NCBI GenBank assembly: GCA_946902985.2
Contig: OX336388.2
Span: 1,389,376,223 to 1,389,440,222 of the forward strand
DNA length: 64,000 bases
Source of the DNA: Meconema thalassinum
Taxonomy: Eukaryota > Arthropoda > Insecta > Orthoptera > Tettigoniidae
Reading direction: 5' to 3'
Shown here: positions 10,673-22,568 of the stretch, piece by piece
Layout: each line of letters begins with the position of its first letter
How positions within the stretch are numbered: the stretch's first letter is position 1
Position numbers and translations under genes: made by a program
The notes under the pieces: generated by a model
Seen by the model: the letters and a program-made list of their open reading frames with translations, nothing else
The model's database searches: none
Told to the model about the DNA's origin: nothing

Positions 10673-12185
10673 GATCTTTTTATACTTTTCGTTTCACAAA
10701 TCACACTGGTATTTTTACTAATTAACTATAATGTTAACGGAATAACTAGCTTTTAATATGGTTAAGAATTTGATATATTATACCCATACTATCAACCCGC
10801 CCCGGCTTCGCTTGGTATCTTAAAGGGGTCACTCAGCGTAAGCTTAAAAGGCGCTTGGACGGTAGGTCTCAGACGCAATTCATAAAAGCCGAGGTGAACA
10901 GCGAAACTCCAAACACTTATAGTCTACTCTTCTTTGAAGTCTTAACTCGACACGACTCGACTCGACAGTTAATGCTGGCCGAAGCTGGGGTGATGGGCTC
11001 GCTCGCTAGCTCGTTAACTCGCTCCGAAACTAGTCATTTAAATTTCCACTGAAAGGAGATTGTTGGAAGAAATGAAAACGTAAAATCACTTATAGTGGGC
11101 GTTGTATTAAAGATAGCGATATGCTGTCGCTGACTTTTTTGTAGAATTTTTCATGCTGACCAATTCTTACGCTCACAGTATATGATATGTTTAATGGTTT
11201 ACCCAGCGTAAGATTGGACGGCAGGTTTTTCATCGACTCGATTCACTGAAAACTTTAGGCTACTGCTCGGCTTCCTTTGGTCATAAATGAATGTTTTCCT
11301 ACAGAAATCTTCCTCGAGAAATTCTTTACTGAATGGTGAAAACCGCAATGAAATCCTTTCAGTGGATTTAGAGATTACCCGTTACATCCAGGAATCATGG
11401 ACTTGGTTTTATGTAGAGATGCCAGCGACTATAATTAAAACAAATACATGGATTTGTAACTAGTATGGACTATGAATTCTACGTAAGACTCATTAAATAC
11501 GTCATACTACTGTACCTAGGGATACTTATAGAGGACTGAACTAATAAAAACAAAGTATTCTTTTTATGTTTCTATGAATTAAAAGTGTACAATATATCAA
11601 CATTGTGGCTTTTTTCTGTAGTAGTTGGTGATTTAACAAGACTTATGTTTACAATGGAAATAATCACTCAGGTGAGTTAAAATTTTAAAAACCCTTGCAA
11701 GAGTGAAATCATCTGTCCGCGAATAACGTGCTCAAGGCAGCTTGCTGGCCGCCGTGAGCGCTAGTGTCGCTTCACTCACAAAGAGGATGCAATTTCGTAG
11801 CCCAGCGAGCTTCGCGACTGTGTATTTTAGACTGCGGTAATACAACTCCGTCCTTCCAGGGTTGCCAATCTAACTTTTCCCTCGCGAAATAACTTATAGC
11901 TTATTTCAAACTGAGGCAAGCGCCAAATCATTTTGAATCCCACACAGCGGGACAATATTAGCCTTTATTTTCTTTTCTTGGCGGGAGAGAAGTTATATGT
12001 AAATTAATCTAGTTTTTATTAAGAATAACGCGATTTAATAAAGACTTAGAAAATTCTAAGGGTACATTAACACTAATTTTGGGATCATTATTAACATCTT
12101 GAGCATGAGATAACCGTCAGCCGAGTTGATTCATATTACGTAAATATATGTCCAGCAATTCCCCGAATTACGGTTATCTCCCAGT
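10673..12185. other. Stretch without recognised genes
   Basis: A CCCGCCCCGGCTTCGCTTGG block at about 10796-10815 resembles a common insect repeat end. GCGTAAGMTT-GGACGGYAGG words recur at about 10837-10866 and 11208-11227, suggesting a decayed direct repeat. A 65-codon frame at 10855-11052 is not recognised. Nothing else is supportable. Confidence 0.4.
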
Positions 12186-12198
12186 TACGAATAAGTGA

Positions 12199-12682
12199 TG
12201 GTCATGTAGCCCAGTGTACTTTGGGTGTGTGTAGAATCTGTCTGATAACCGGTGTTAATTGTGATGGCTGAATTAGTGTGTGTATCTGTTTTTTAATTCA
12301 AGTAAGGACTGCAACTTTGAATTTTTCAAATAGTTCCTACTTTTGCCGCCAAACACCACCGTCAACGACTACTAGGCCTAGTTCAGAACTTAGCTACTAG
12401 ACGCCACCGCAGTCGGCTCTTGGCAACAAACGTAGAAACCTAAGAGCGTTGTTTACATTCCTAACCTATACAATTTAGCTTCACACAGGTGTAATTAGTG
12501 GAAGGTTCTTTAACATGCCATACATCTATGACGTGGGACCGCCGGCTTTACTTCCCCTCCGAAGGAAGGCATACTGAGGGATTTTTAACGCTCTTAAAAA
12601 TCCGACGGCTTCGGCCGGGTTTGAACCCGCTATCTTGGGCATACAAGCTCAGCATGCTACCAACTACGCCACCGAAGCCGCC
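12199..12682 (-). mobile_element. Long SINE (tRNA-headed, 484 bp) with target duplication
   Basis: On the minus strand it starts GGCTTCGGTGGCGTAGTTGG (A box) and carries GGGTTCAAACCC (B box). A body of about 300 bases follows, then a 3' module containing ACACC-GGTTATCAGACAGATTC and GGGCTACATGACC. Flanks are TACGAATAAGTGA (12186-12198) and TACGAATGAGTGA (12683-12695), a 13-bp duplication with one mismatch. Almost the same sequence occurs at 28565-29086 in the other orientation. Confidence 0.92.
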
Positions 12683-13040
12683 TACGAATGAGTGAAATTT
12701 GTCGCCTGAGTAGTGTAAGCAAATAAACCTTTTTCCGGCTGCATGCAGCATTTGTAAGGACCACGGTAGGTGACAAAATCTTCGAAAATGATAGTTTAGG
12801 CATTCAGGGCTAATTGCGATATAAAGCACAGGATCTTGTTGGAAAAACTGAATAAACATAAAAATTAGTACCGGTATTGTATTACTCATAGATCAACATG
12901 GTACATCTTGACAGGACATGCCCACTTTTGCTGAAACCTCTGTAAATAATTTCTCTTGTTTTTGAGAGATACGCAGACTTCATGTTGGTAGCACAGATAG
13001 AGTTTATTTTGTTCCTGTCAGGGGAACAGGAATGTCATGA

Positions 13041-13058
13041 CCCCCCCCCCCCCCCCCC
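13041..13058. repeat. Poly-C homopolymer (18 C)
   Basis: An uninterrupted C run, followed by AACGGAG. A shorter C9 run lies near 13677-13686. Length may be affected by assembly. Confidence 0.8.
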
Positions 13059-13223
13059 AACGGAGACCAATTTTTTTTGCAAACTCAAAAAACGAAAACA
13101 CAATAACCAGACAAATAAAACTTAACGAATTTTAACTGAAAAACAGGGTGTTTTTTTTTCATTTTTTTCATTACTGAAAATATCTTTATTGCAACTATTA
13201 TGTTCTGTTACAACTGTACATAT

Positions 13224-13592
13224 TTACAAATTCATACCTGCTATATAAAAACGATTATTTATTATAACAAAATCAACTCGTCTATTTTGTTTAGCAAACC
13301 TTGTGATTACCGAATCGATGTTTAGAGTGATGTCACGATGAATGTGCAGCAATGCACGGATAGGAATTTGGGGCTTTTTTTTCGCACCCATAAATTTTCC
13401 CGACGTCCAAACTGCAAGCTTGGTTGGCAATTTAAGCTGTGACTTTCTCCCTTTGTCGCTATCAACTCGACTTGCCGAAACTGTAACGTACCTTGATACT
13501 TTTCTCGAAGCTCGATGAAAAAGTCGCGAAACACGCCTTTGCAATTTGTACGAATATTTTTGGTGCGCTAAACGCATCAAATTTCTATCCAT
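13224..13592 (-). pseudogene. hAT transposase C-terminal tail remnant (tentative)
   Basis: The last third of a 122-codon frame reads IRALLHIHRDITLNIDSVI and then RFAKQNRRVDFVI. This matches the conserved extreme C-terminus of hAT/ZMYM-type transposases, where a LNGLALL-IHRDI stretch is followed by a basic RRVDF-like tail. The residues before it do not fit the expected hATC block, so the upstream part is probably shifted in frame or unrelated. The flanking poly-C tracts suggest decay. It is unrelated in position to the hAT remnant at 3767-4993. Confidence 0.5.
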
Positions 13593-13756
13593 GTAGCTTG
13601 CAAAAAATTTGGTCTGGTTTTGTACGTTTGGTTATTTTTAGTGATACCATTTTTCTAAACAATTTCGATTCTCTGACCCCCCCCCCGTCAAACCTACAAT
13701 GAATGAAGTGTGCCTACAAAAACTACAGGACACAGAGTGTAGGAAAAGCAAGCCTT

Positions 13757-14435
13757 GGATCATCATCATCAGTTTATCTGCCTGATGGCAGGTTTCCTCA
13801 TAGTCGGTCTCTCCACCTTATCCGGTTTTCAGCAGCACGTTTCATCAGCTCATACGATTTATCAATCTTGATGGAATCCAGCATCTGAAACCTTCTTCTT
13901 CCTCTTCGGATTTTCCCTTAAACTGTCCCTTCTAATGCACTTTTCACCCAACCATCTCCCCTTATGCAGTGTCCAATCCAATTCATTTTTCTTTTCCTTA
14001 TCTTCCTTAGCATTCTTTCTTCTCCTACTTCCTTTAATACTTCCTCATTTCTCACTTTGTCCTTCCAACTTATTCTCTCCATTCTCCACCATAGCCACAT
14101 TTCGAAAGCCTCTATTCTTCACTCGTCTTCTTTCCTGAGCGTCCAAGTTTCCGCTCCATACATTGCTGCACTCCAAACATAACACTTCACTAATCTCTTC
14201 CTTAGGCTTACTTTCATTGCTCCACAAAATAATTTTCTTTTCTCACTGAAGGCTTCTTTTGATATTGCAATCCTTGTTTTCTTTCCTTTAGTGCATATCA
14301 TTTCTTGTGTAACCCAACTTTCTAGGTATTTAAAACTATCTACTTGTTCAATTTCATCTTCTAATTTTATTTTAATTTTCACCTTCTCCACCTATGACCA
14401 TACTGTTTTTTCTCATTTGTAACCTTTATGCATAT
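13757..14435 (-). pseudogene. RTE-type LINE fragment 6 of 6: C-terminal part and 3' end
   Basis: Minus-strand pieces give the region after the reverse-transcriptase palm: VDSFKYLESWVT, SKEAFSEKRKLF, a YVWSAAMYGAETWTLRK block, then in other frames WRMERISWKDKVRNEEVLK and MNWIGHCIRGD. This order is typical of RTE elements. The sense strand ends at 13757 in a short (GAT)n tail, the usual RTE 3' end. At least two frameshifts are present. The upstream edge (about 14435) starts where fragment 5 (26165-26432) stops, so I treat it as part of the same broken copy spread to about 43180. Confidence 0.8.
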
Positions 14436-14456
14436 GATAGAGCATAAATATTACAA

Positions 14457-16160
14457 GATACATTCATCAAACGTACTCATATTTGAGAAGGAAGCAGGAG
14501 CGGCCAAAGACGAAAAAAGGAACGCAAGGGGCGCACGGAACGTGACATTCCACAACTTTCTCTTAGCGCAAACAATGAGGAGAATCTCACAGCCGCAACA
14601 CATGGACACCAGATGGGATTGAACAAGGAACCAAGGTCGCTCAACCCTAAGTAGGGGTGGTAACCGATTACACGACAAACTGCAAAATAGGTGCCTCCCA
14701 CTTAAGAGAAGTAATAGAAATAATTAACGTACAAAATTATGAGATGCAGCATTGAAAAGAGGGCGATTTTAGCCTCAAGAATGTCATTTCAAAAGTCACG
14801 AAACATCAGTAATTGAATTAATTCGGCCTAAAGAACCGGAGGAAGAAGAATTTTGAATGAACCGATCAGAATTGTGGGCGGATGGACGCTTAAAAATACC
14901 GTGAATTTCTTGGACAATGAAAATTACTGCGGAGCTAATTAGTGGCCGAACGTACGATCCGATTTCGAAATCCAACCAAGTTTTGGGACATTGAAAACAA
15001 GAGCAATCGATTGAACCTAGTTTTATCATCATACGAGTGTTGCTGTAGATTTTAATTTTGAGAAACCCCTACTCCTGATGATTTCATAGCCAGACCTTTA
15101 AATAGCCAGAGTCAGTAAAATCAGTCGATTTTCCATCGCCGGAGCGACTAGAGCCTTTGCCCGGGTGAGACCCGAATTACGGAAAATTTTATAAGTACAA
15201 GTGTGTAATCAGTTGATTCTTGATCGTCTGGGAGGCGATAGCTCACGTTGGTCAGTACCGCGAATTCAGCGCGAAAGGTGAAATTGATAAGTATTGAACA
15301 ACATTCATTTTACATAATAGTAGCGATATGCAAATTTGTTCGGGACAAATCAGTGCGAGTGAAGTCCGTGTTTGAAAGATAGCCATCCGTGCTATAAGCA
15401 GATTCAGTAGCGTAGGAAGCCAGATGGGCAAGTGGCTGAATTTAGTAGGTCATGGCTAGCTATAGTTTACCTAAGGCGCTCTGTTAAGGTAAAAAAAAAA
15501 CAGTGTATAATCGTGTGAAAGTTTCATGGCGATCCTTCAATTTTGCATGAAACTGAAAAATTGTGTTTAAAAGTGTCCTCCCCAGCAAGAGAACATGTCT
15601 CTTCAAGAGCCAGAAGAAGGAACGTCATTCGGAAGGATTAGCCGAGACGTTATCATGAGCTAAGTGGCCTAATTTTGGGGCGTGCATGAGCGCAATGTTG
15701 ATAACAACAGGTGTTGGATAGGTTACCCACAATTATAAGCCATTATAATTAGCAGGGGTTTACCGGGACAACAGGTCGGAGAGTGTGCAACTTGTTCCTA
15801 TTTATTTTGTTAGAGATAAGTGTGCGATTTATTCATTGCCTGCGTGATCATCGTCTTGTTCTTTGATATGATTAAGGTTTATTTTATTTGCTCGTTGGAT
15901 GCACGATTAATGGGATAATGGGTTTCAAGTGCATTAAATAAGCGTAAAATGTGAGTTTGGAGGGAACCATTCAGGGATATAACAGGCCAATTCTACTAAT
16001 GATATTTTGAGCCTGAGCTGAAAGAGATAGGGGCTGATGACCGTTGTCAAGGTAAGAGACAACCCAAGATTTGTAAGCGAGACTGCAGCCGCATTTGGTA
16101 AATGTGTGAGGGTAAGAGCTAATACGAACTGAGCTGAGAATGCAAATTAAAAGGTAAGAA
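14457..16160. other. Stretch without recognised genes
   Basis: Short frames overlap on both strands at 14428-14701 without a family signature. The part from 15100 to 15960 is unique-looking and I could assign nothing to it. Confidence 0.4.
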
Positions 16161-16330
16161 AACGGAGGTGCATGCCCGTGGTCTTTATAATGGTAAGTGG
16201 GAAGCGGATGGAGCATTCCCGCGTTGCTTCAATGGAAGATTTGGCAACGGAGGTACATGCCCGTGGTCTTCAAATGGTGAGTCGTAGGCGGAGGGATAAT
16301 GCCCGCAAATTAGTTGATGAGATGATAATG
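16161..16330 (+). repeat. Two-unit tandem repeat, period 85, inside a small open frame
   Basis: AACGGAGGTGCATGCCCGTG at 16161 recurs as AACGGAGGTACATGCCCGTG at 16246, each followed by GTCTT, an AATGGT word and a GGCGGA-like word. An 85-codon frame (16172-16429) spans both units; its residues are unrecognised. Both copies contain ATGGTAAGT or ATGGTGAGT, which resemble splice donors. Confidence 0.6.
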
Positions 16331-16852
16331 GTAAGTAATGATACTCCTTGTGATTGTGGGAAGGAAGTGCCAGAAGGACACCCTTACAAGATGGAGAAAG
16401 TATTGCATTCAACTCGTTTTTTCAAGTGAGTCTCGAGGGGGAAGGCCAGGTATGGCCAAGACCGACTACAATATCTCAGACCGTAACATCAAATCCAAGA
16501 TGGCGGAAATCGTAGGGGAACAGCTGTAGCGACTGGCGGGCATGGCGCCATCGAAATAGCGGCAAATTCGAAGACAAACATTCGAACAATTGATTAAATT
16601 CTACCAGAAATTACAGGTTTTTATGTAATAAGGCACAAATTCAATATGAAACCCTGACGTACTTCGCTACAAGCAACGCGAACAGACAGTAGCTAAAACA
16701 CAGACATAAATAAAGCAGAGGTAAGACATAATGTTAAAAAAATGCAAATACTTCTAAATGGAACTACAAGAATAGTCAACCAACAACAAAGTCAACCCCT
16801 GACACTATACAGCCCATGAAGGGCCTAAGCAAATATAAAATGCAAATATAAA

Positions 16853-17246
16853 TGGTTGTTGCTTATATTAGGGGCTACGACATCGTGGTCTTGTAGCCCC
16901 ATGTATTTGTGTGTGGAATTTGTGTGATAACCTGTGTTATTGTTATGGCTGAACTAGTGTGTTTGTAAATTGGGGATTGTAATGGGAAGGAAGCGGCCAT
17001 GGCCTTAAGTTAGGAACCATCCTGGCATTCGCCTGGATTAGAAGTGGGAAAAACGTGGAAAACCACTTCCAGGATGACTGAGGTGGGAATTGAACCCTCC
17101 TCTACTAAGTTGCTTCAAGAGGCTGAGTGCACCCCGTCCCAGCCCTCACTTGAGAATTAAATTTCTTGGCAGAGCTGGAGAATCAAACCCGGACCTCCGG
17201 GACGACAGCCAAGAACGCTAGGCACTACACAACGAGGTGGTCTAAA
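16853..17246 (-). mobile_element. tRNA-derived SINE with the shared 3' module
   Basis: On the minus strand the head reads CCACCTCGTTGTGTAGTGCC and has GGTCCGGGTTTGATTCTCC as B box. A second promoter-like word, GGGTTCAATTCCCACC, sits further down. The last 110 bases match the 3' module of the SINEs at 12199-12682 and 28565-29086 (AACACAGGTTATC, ACACAAATTCCACACACA, GGGGCTAC). The head differs from those SINEs. Confidence 0.75.
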
Positions 17247-17399
17247 ACAGAATGGTAGCACTGAATGAAAGTAGAACGAGCGATAATATTGTCTATAGTA
17301 CATGAATTAGCCAAAATACCTTATCAAACAACGAGAAATAAATCAGGGAATGATGTTTTAATAGATGCTTCCTCCTCCTCTGTATGTAACCCACCCAGC

Positions 17400-18480
17400 C
17401 ATCCCAAATAGCATTGCGACTCACAATTTGGCTTCAGGAGAGGAAGATGCACAATCCAGGCAATTCTAGGTCTTCAAACTGAGATTGCGTCTACCCTGTC
17501 AGTACCGAAGGGAAAGTTACAATCCATATTCATTGACTTCTATAAAGCTTTTGACTCGATTAGCAGGAAGAAAATATTGGAAAAACTAGACAGACTATTG
17601 AGAGGTAACTTAACAGCCACACGAAACGTCTTGTCAAAAGTATTTTAGGTTCTAACAATATAGTCATTAGCGATGGCATTACAACATCAAGCCCAATAGA
17701 GCAGACTACAGGCATGCTACAAGGAGACCCATAAAGCCCTCTGTTATTTATCACTGCTATGGCAGATAATATCACAGATATATTATCAGAAAGGGTAATC
17801 TCATTTATATATGCAGATGACATGGTGCTCGCTTCAAGTTCACAGGTCGAATTACAATCTGCTCTCGACGCTTTAGAATGATGGGCGTTACACAATGACC
17901 TTAGGTTAAACAGAAACAAGACTAAATCTATAACCTTTAGGAAAGGGGGAAAGCCAGAAATTTTTCACATTGCAGGAAAACCGCTTGAGAGTGTATCACC
18001 TTACAAGTAGTCCTACTTAGGTCCTACATTACAGTCAACTGGCCATGTTTTCACACTGCACATCAAGGATAGACCCAGCGTCGCTACCAAAGTCATCAAC
18101 GACATAAAACATTTGACTAAGCTATCTATAAAAACAGCCTTAAAACTTTTGCGGTTAAAAGTTACCCGTATTGTGACTTATGGACTGGAGAGCATTTGGA
18201 CACATTTAAATATGAAGTATTTGGAACAATATGGAGCAACTGAAGGCAACTTACATAAAGAAGGCCTTGGGTGTATCAAAGTATACACCTTCAAGACCGG
18301 TGTAAGAGGTGACTTGCGAGGTTTATAATGTAGAAGAACTCCGACTTCAAATGTTGCTACCTTCTACTCCAGGATATGTAAAACTCATGGACACAATAGG
18401 GTCAAAGGACATTTGGTAGGATTTTTGCGCCACGGATGCTATGATTTTTGACGATTGGAAGAGTGGGGGATACGAGCTGA
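17400..18480 (+). pseudogene. Non-LTR retrotransposon reverse transcriptase remnant
   Basis: Translated pieces follow the order of a LINE reverse transcriptase: QFGFRRGRCTIQAI, FIDFYKAFDSISRKKI, a GMLQGDP-SPLLF block, FIYADDMVLASSS (catalytic YADD near 17815), LRLNRNKTKSITF, and a thumb region with YGLESIW. Stops and frameshifts occur (about 17645, 17731, 17879, 18008). The clade cannot be fixed: the spacing and the YGLE thumb differ from the RTE copies in this window and fit a Jockey/R1/I-like LINE. Neither end is visible. Confidence 0.85.
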
Positions 18481-19264
18481 GACCATTGAACTGTAGGTAC
18501 TACTGGAACAACTCCTCCCATGGTAACCCTCGCTGAAAACTGCTTCCTGGTGCACTACCAGGCGTAACTAGTTGCACCAAAAACTGTCATACCATTTAAC
18601 TCTAGGTTGCAAGTCAGCTGATATGTCGTGATTATTTTCATATATTTGATCGTACGTACCTCTGTGCAACGTTATATGTATGGTATTGTCCAATAATACG
18701 GTAGGTTTACGGTCTACTTTATTTTAGAATTGAGATTTGTAATGAAGTAGCCTATTCTGCGTTTATGGATACGTCTTACATCAAATTTTGACATAGGCCT
18801 AAATAGCACATGACAAATACACGTAGGCCCTATTGTAGGTTATAAGTCATTAGTCACAGAATTATAACCTACGCTTATATTACAGATTTCCATGGAAACG
18901 CCCAGATGTAGGCCTATTAACGGAATGGGTTATAGCTGTGAACACTTTTATAAACATGCTACTTGTTTCATTCAAATAGAAACAAACCACTGCTTAAAGA
19001 TGATGCGATGCGGTACCTGCAATTTGCAATTTCCCACAGCATCGGCTTCAGCCACCCAAGAAAAGACCGAGAGTTATTGAACGACAAGTAGCCTAATATT
19101 CACTGTTACTTTCTTCATCAGCATAGGCATAAAATTTCACATTTTCCAGTATACTTTTATGATGTCAGTCTTGGAGACGATAAAAATAATTCGGCTTAAG
19201 GGATCTTCCCTGCAGGACCTGTTCGTTTGCTGTATGACTTATGTGAGGTCTAAGTTTCGACCTG
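18481..19264. other. Stretch without recognised genes
   Basis: The word CACTACCAGGCGTAACTAGT at 18553-18572 recurs with one change in the 19970-20000 region. Otherwise nothing supportable. A 62-codon frame at 18892-19080 is unrecognised. Confidence 0.4.
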
Positions 19265-19274
19265 CTTTGAAGAA

Positions 19275-19466
19275 AAAAAAGCTTGTAGTTTTACGTGACC
19301 GTTAATCTTGTGATCATGAGCAAAGGGACCTCCATTTTACGTGGAATCCGAACCACAGGACATGGCATTTCACTTCAAAAATCTCACTTGCAATGACCGT
19401 GAATCAAACCTGGTCCACCTTGGTGAGAGGCGAATAGCTTGACCATTGCGCCACCACGCCCCATTA
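19275..19466 (-). mobile_element. tRNA-derived SINE with 10-bp target duplication
   Basis: On the minus strand: GGGGCGTGGTGGCGCAATGG (A box), GGTTTGATTCACGGTC (B box), then TGCCATGTCCTGTGGTTCGG and a poly-T-like end. Flanks are perfect CTTTGAAGAA (19265-19274 and 19467-19476). The 60829-60995 insertion is a 5'-truncated member of the same family. Confidence 0.88.
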
Positions 19467-19476
19467 CTTTGAAGAA

Positions 19477-20400
19477 TACTGAACATGTGGGTGTTTTGTA
19501 TAAATAAAGTAGGCTATGTATTTTTGTTCACTAAGAATCTATTTAATTGTTTAGTTGTAGGCTTATGCATATTCACACACATATGAATGCTGCCTTTGAG
19601 TTAATAAAAGTGTTGAATTCCAATTAACATTTTTTTCTTTATTCTTAGTCATTCCCAGCCTAACCTTATTTTTATTGTAATGTACGTGCGGCTTGTATTT
19701 TTTGCCAGTAGGCCTATAGTTATTGTGTATGCTGCCTTTGATCTTGGGATAAAATGATGAACAATCAGGCTGCAATATAATATTTTATGTTGGCGTATAT
19801 TCCTAGCCATTTTAAGTATCAAATTACTACATGATGTTTTGAAATATGTATTTCGGCGTTAAATCCCGTTTAGTTTACCGTTCGCCTAAATGTTAAAAGT
19901 ACCTCTTTTACTTGTATCTCCTCGTACATACATCATCCTTTCGTTCGTATAGTCAAATTCTCCTCCTTGACATGCACTACCAGGAGTAACTAGTCGCACC
20001 AACAAACCGCACTTTCCTCCCATACAGTCGGCATTCCAGTTCAATGGCTGAGACATATTCTCACGCGCGTTGCCATACATGGTTTCCGTCATAAACTGTG
20101 TCGCACCAAAAAGTTCCATAATCCGTGTGACGAATGTTTGTGTGAGCGCTGTGGAGAACAATGTGGAAGATCCCACGCTATATTCTGCACATTAAGACAT
20201 GAATCTTTGATATTCCTAGGGAATAACAATTAGTTTACTGTATGATTTTAGATTTTATTCATTATATGCATAGCCAATGGCTGCAATAATCCCTTATTAT
20301 TATAGGCTATAGACGAATTTCCAGCTGTGGATGCCATTATTCACATCAACCATCATTAGAACAGTACTGCCAACCTCACCGTTTTGGTACTATGCCGCAC
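19477..20400. other. Stretch without a recognised gene; 96-codon minus-strand frame
   Basis: A minus-strand frame at 19886-20176 contains cysteine and glycine but no known motif. It includes the word shared with 18553-18572. It may be part of an unknown repeat. Confidence 0.3.
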
Positions 20401-20408
20401 CAACACCC

Positions 20409-20590
20409 GACCATTCTAACCTCCGTTTTGTCCAATCCAATGGTTACAGCCTAACACGTCCAGATCAATGGTTTTGTGTCAACCTGCCCCAATAGCTGCG
20501 AGCGGTCAAAGCGGCAACTGCACCAGACCATTCTATCCTTCGATTTGTCCAATCCAATGGTTTTTGGCAATGGTTACAGCCTAACGCGTT
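20409..20590 (+). repeat. Two-unit imperfect direct repeat
   Basis: GACCATTCTA-CC followed by TTTGTCCAATCCAATGGTT and TGGTTACAGCCTAAC occurs at 20409-20460 and 20526-20590. The second copy has a short extra segment (TTTTGGCAA). Confidence 0.75.
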
Positions 20591-21068
20591 CCGATGACTG
20601 CCTTTTTTTTAACAACAGTGATCTGCTAATAGATGTTGTCTCCTCCGCTCTCTATAACCCACCCACCATCCCCATTTATAACACGACTTAGGCCTATATA
20701 GTGAAATTTCAGTTGTGTCGGCCTTTGTAGGCGTGGCTTATTTGACAAATAAGATATTGCCAACCGTACGTATACCATAAACACGGTCGTGTGTTGTTTG
20801 TTTTGAGCGGAGAGAGCTATTAGAGCGTACTCGCTTCTATCTGTTTGTATAGGATAGGGGCAGCCTGAACTAGCTCCAACAGATGGCACACAGGTACTAT
20901 CATTTTGTTCTTTATTTCAAATAGCATTTGCCAATAACACACAATTGACTGTTATAAAATCTTAAAAATGAAAATTTACTGTATTATCAACTTGTCATTC
21001 TTCAAATTCGATGTGTATAGAATTCCAACGGAAGGCAAATCAGTTGGTTCTTGAAGGCTTTATATATA

Positions 21069-21320
21069 AAAACCTAACCTAGTAGCTGACATAAATCCTA
21101 TCTTATTAGGTAATGTTTTACATACAAAAACAAACCTAACCTAACGCCCGAGACCCCCTTGCCTGTGGTACTAACAGTAATTTTCGGCCAGGCAGTAGGC
21201 CTACCTAACCTAGTAACGGACATAAATTCTATCTTATTAATGTGTTTTATACAAAAACGAACCTAATCTGGGGTTAACGCCCCAGGTCCACTTGTTTGTG
21301 ATACTAACAGTAATTCTATC
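21069..21320 (+). repeat. Imperfect tandem duplication, period about 135
   Basis: ACCTAACCTAGTA followed by CATAAATYCTATCTTATTA, AACAAACCTAA and TACTAACAGTAATT is seen twice (about 21069-21182 and 21207-21320). The short CCTAACCTAA runs within it recall the insect telomere unit but are only two units long. Confidence 0.7.
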
Positions 21321-21461
21321 TACATACCTGTCGCATTTTAAAATCACTGCTTCCACTGTATCCAATTCAATTTGCCCACAAGCACACAAAGATTCTTGAT
21401 TCACGATTCTTATAGAATACATTACACTTAAAGAACTTGGCACTTTAGAACACACTGACAC
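21237..21461 (-). pseudogene. Possible LINE C-terminal zinc-knuckle fragment
   Basis: A 74-codon minus-strand frame contains ESLCACGQIELDTVEAVILK followed by CDRY. This resembles the CxCG...H/E-x-x...C motif that closes the second ORF of many Jockey/R1-type LINEs. The usual histidine is replaced by V/E and no other domain is present, so the call is weak. Confidence 0.25.
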
Positions 21462-22510
21462 TCATGGTATGTCTTTAAAACTACCATCATCTACTTTAAC
21501 AAACAGGAGTTGTGTGGTAGGACGGTTGATTTGTGAAAATTGGCGGAATGGTCAACACCACCTACTGGAATGGCGTCAGGGGGTTAGGTAATTTTCCTAA
21601 CCACAACATGCAACTGTTTTAACTTCGAAAATTATCCCGGAGAATATTTCTTATCCATTTCTCTTTCTTTAGGAAATTTAAAAATTGAAATATCTGCAGC
21701 AGTATTAAATTTACAGCCGGGTTCACAGACAATAATTCTCACATTAGGTATCACCGGAATTTATAATTATTCACAGTGCACTACACTACTTAAGGTACAC
21801 TATTACAATAAATAACAGCACGAAATCACTTGAGATATGCGACATTTGAACGAAATTCTGGCAGCAGACAAACTAAAATGTTGGTTCAACAAATGTAAAC
21901 AATCCCCTACGATTTCCGCCATGTTCTACGGTATCGATAGTGGCATTGCGGTCTGATTTATTGTAGTCGGTCTTGGTATGGCTCATCCCGCTGTGCGAGC
22001 TGCGAGTCTTTTGTTCGAGCGAGGTCATCGACCGCTGTAGGTCTTCAGGGAGTGTTTGTTTATAAAAACAGAATGGCTTGTTATATCGTGGTAATCAGCC
22101 ACAGGCACTTGACCATTTATATCCATGTGGGTATTTGTTTTGATTCAACTCGCTTCAGGAAGCGGAGTTTTCAGTGCACCATGTAAATATTTGAGATTGA
22201 TGTCATTATGGGGGCGTTGGCCACCATTGTTATTAGGGATGATCCACGCATATGTTTTTCTATTTTGTTTTGTGTTAGTGATGATCAGTTAAGCTTGGAA
22301 GAGCTTGGGCCCTAGCTTTAGCCATTGGGTTATTTAATGTAATATTATTGTAATTTATGTGCACACGACCTGTAACCGGGAGTCGCTCTGCGAAGATCAT
22401 AACTGGATTCTTGGTAAGATGGAAATGATCGAGAAAGATAATTTATCCAACACACCTGTAAACCACAATTACGAATGAGAGTGCGCTATTAATTAGCTAT
22501 TCATGACATT

Positions 22511-22542
22511 ACTTTTGAAGCAATACTAATTGCTTCAAAAGT
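22511..22542. other. Perfect 14-bp hairpin
   Basis: ACTTTTGAAGCAAT, a 4-base loop ACTA, then ATTGCTTCAAAAGT. It lies about 27 bases outside the left arm of the inverted-repeat unit 22569-24185. It is not followed by a T-run that would suggest a terminator. Confidence 0.75.
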
Positions 22543-22568
22543 AAGTACCCTGATTTTGTGTCTTGCAT

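Noticed and set aside
13041..13058. Poly-C as a functional G-quadruplex
   Set aside because: A plain homopolymer in decayed repeat DNA; nothing nearby suggests a role.
3767..13592. The two hAT remnants as one element
   Set aside because: They lie on opposite strands about 8 kb apart with several independent insertions between and no shared terminal repeats.
21069..21150. CCTAACCTAA runs as an interstitial telomere
   Set aside because: Only two or three TTAGG-type units inside a non-telomeric duplicated segment; such short runs are common by chance in insect DNA.
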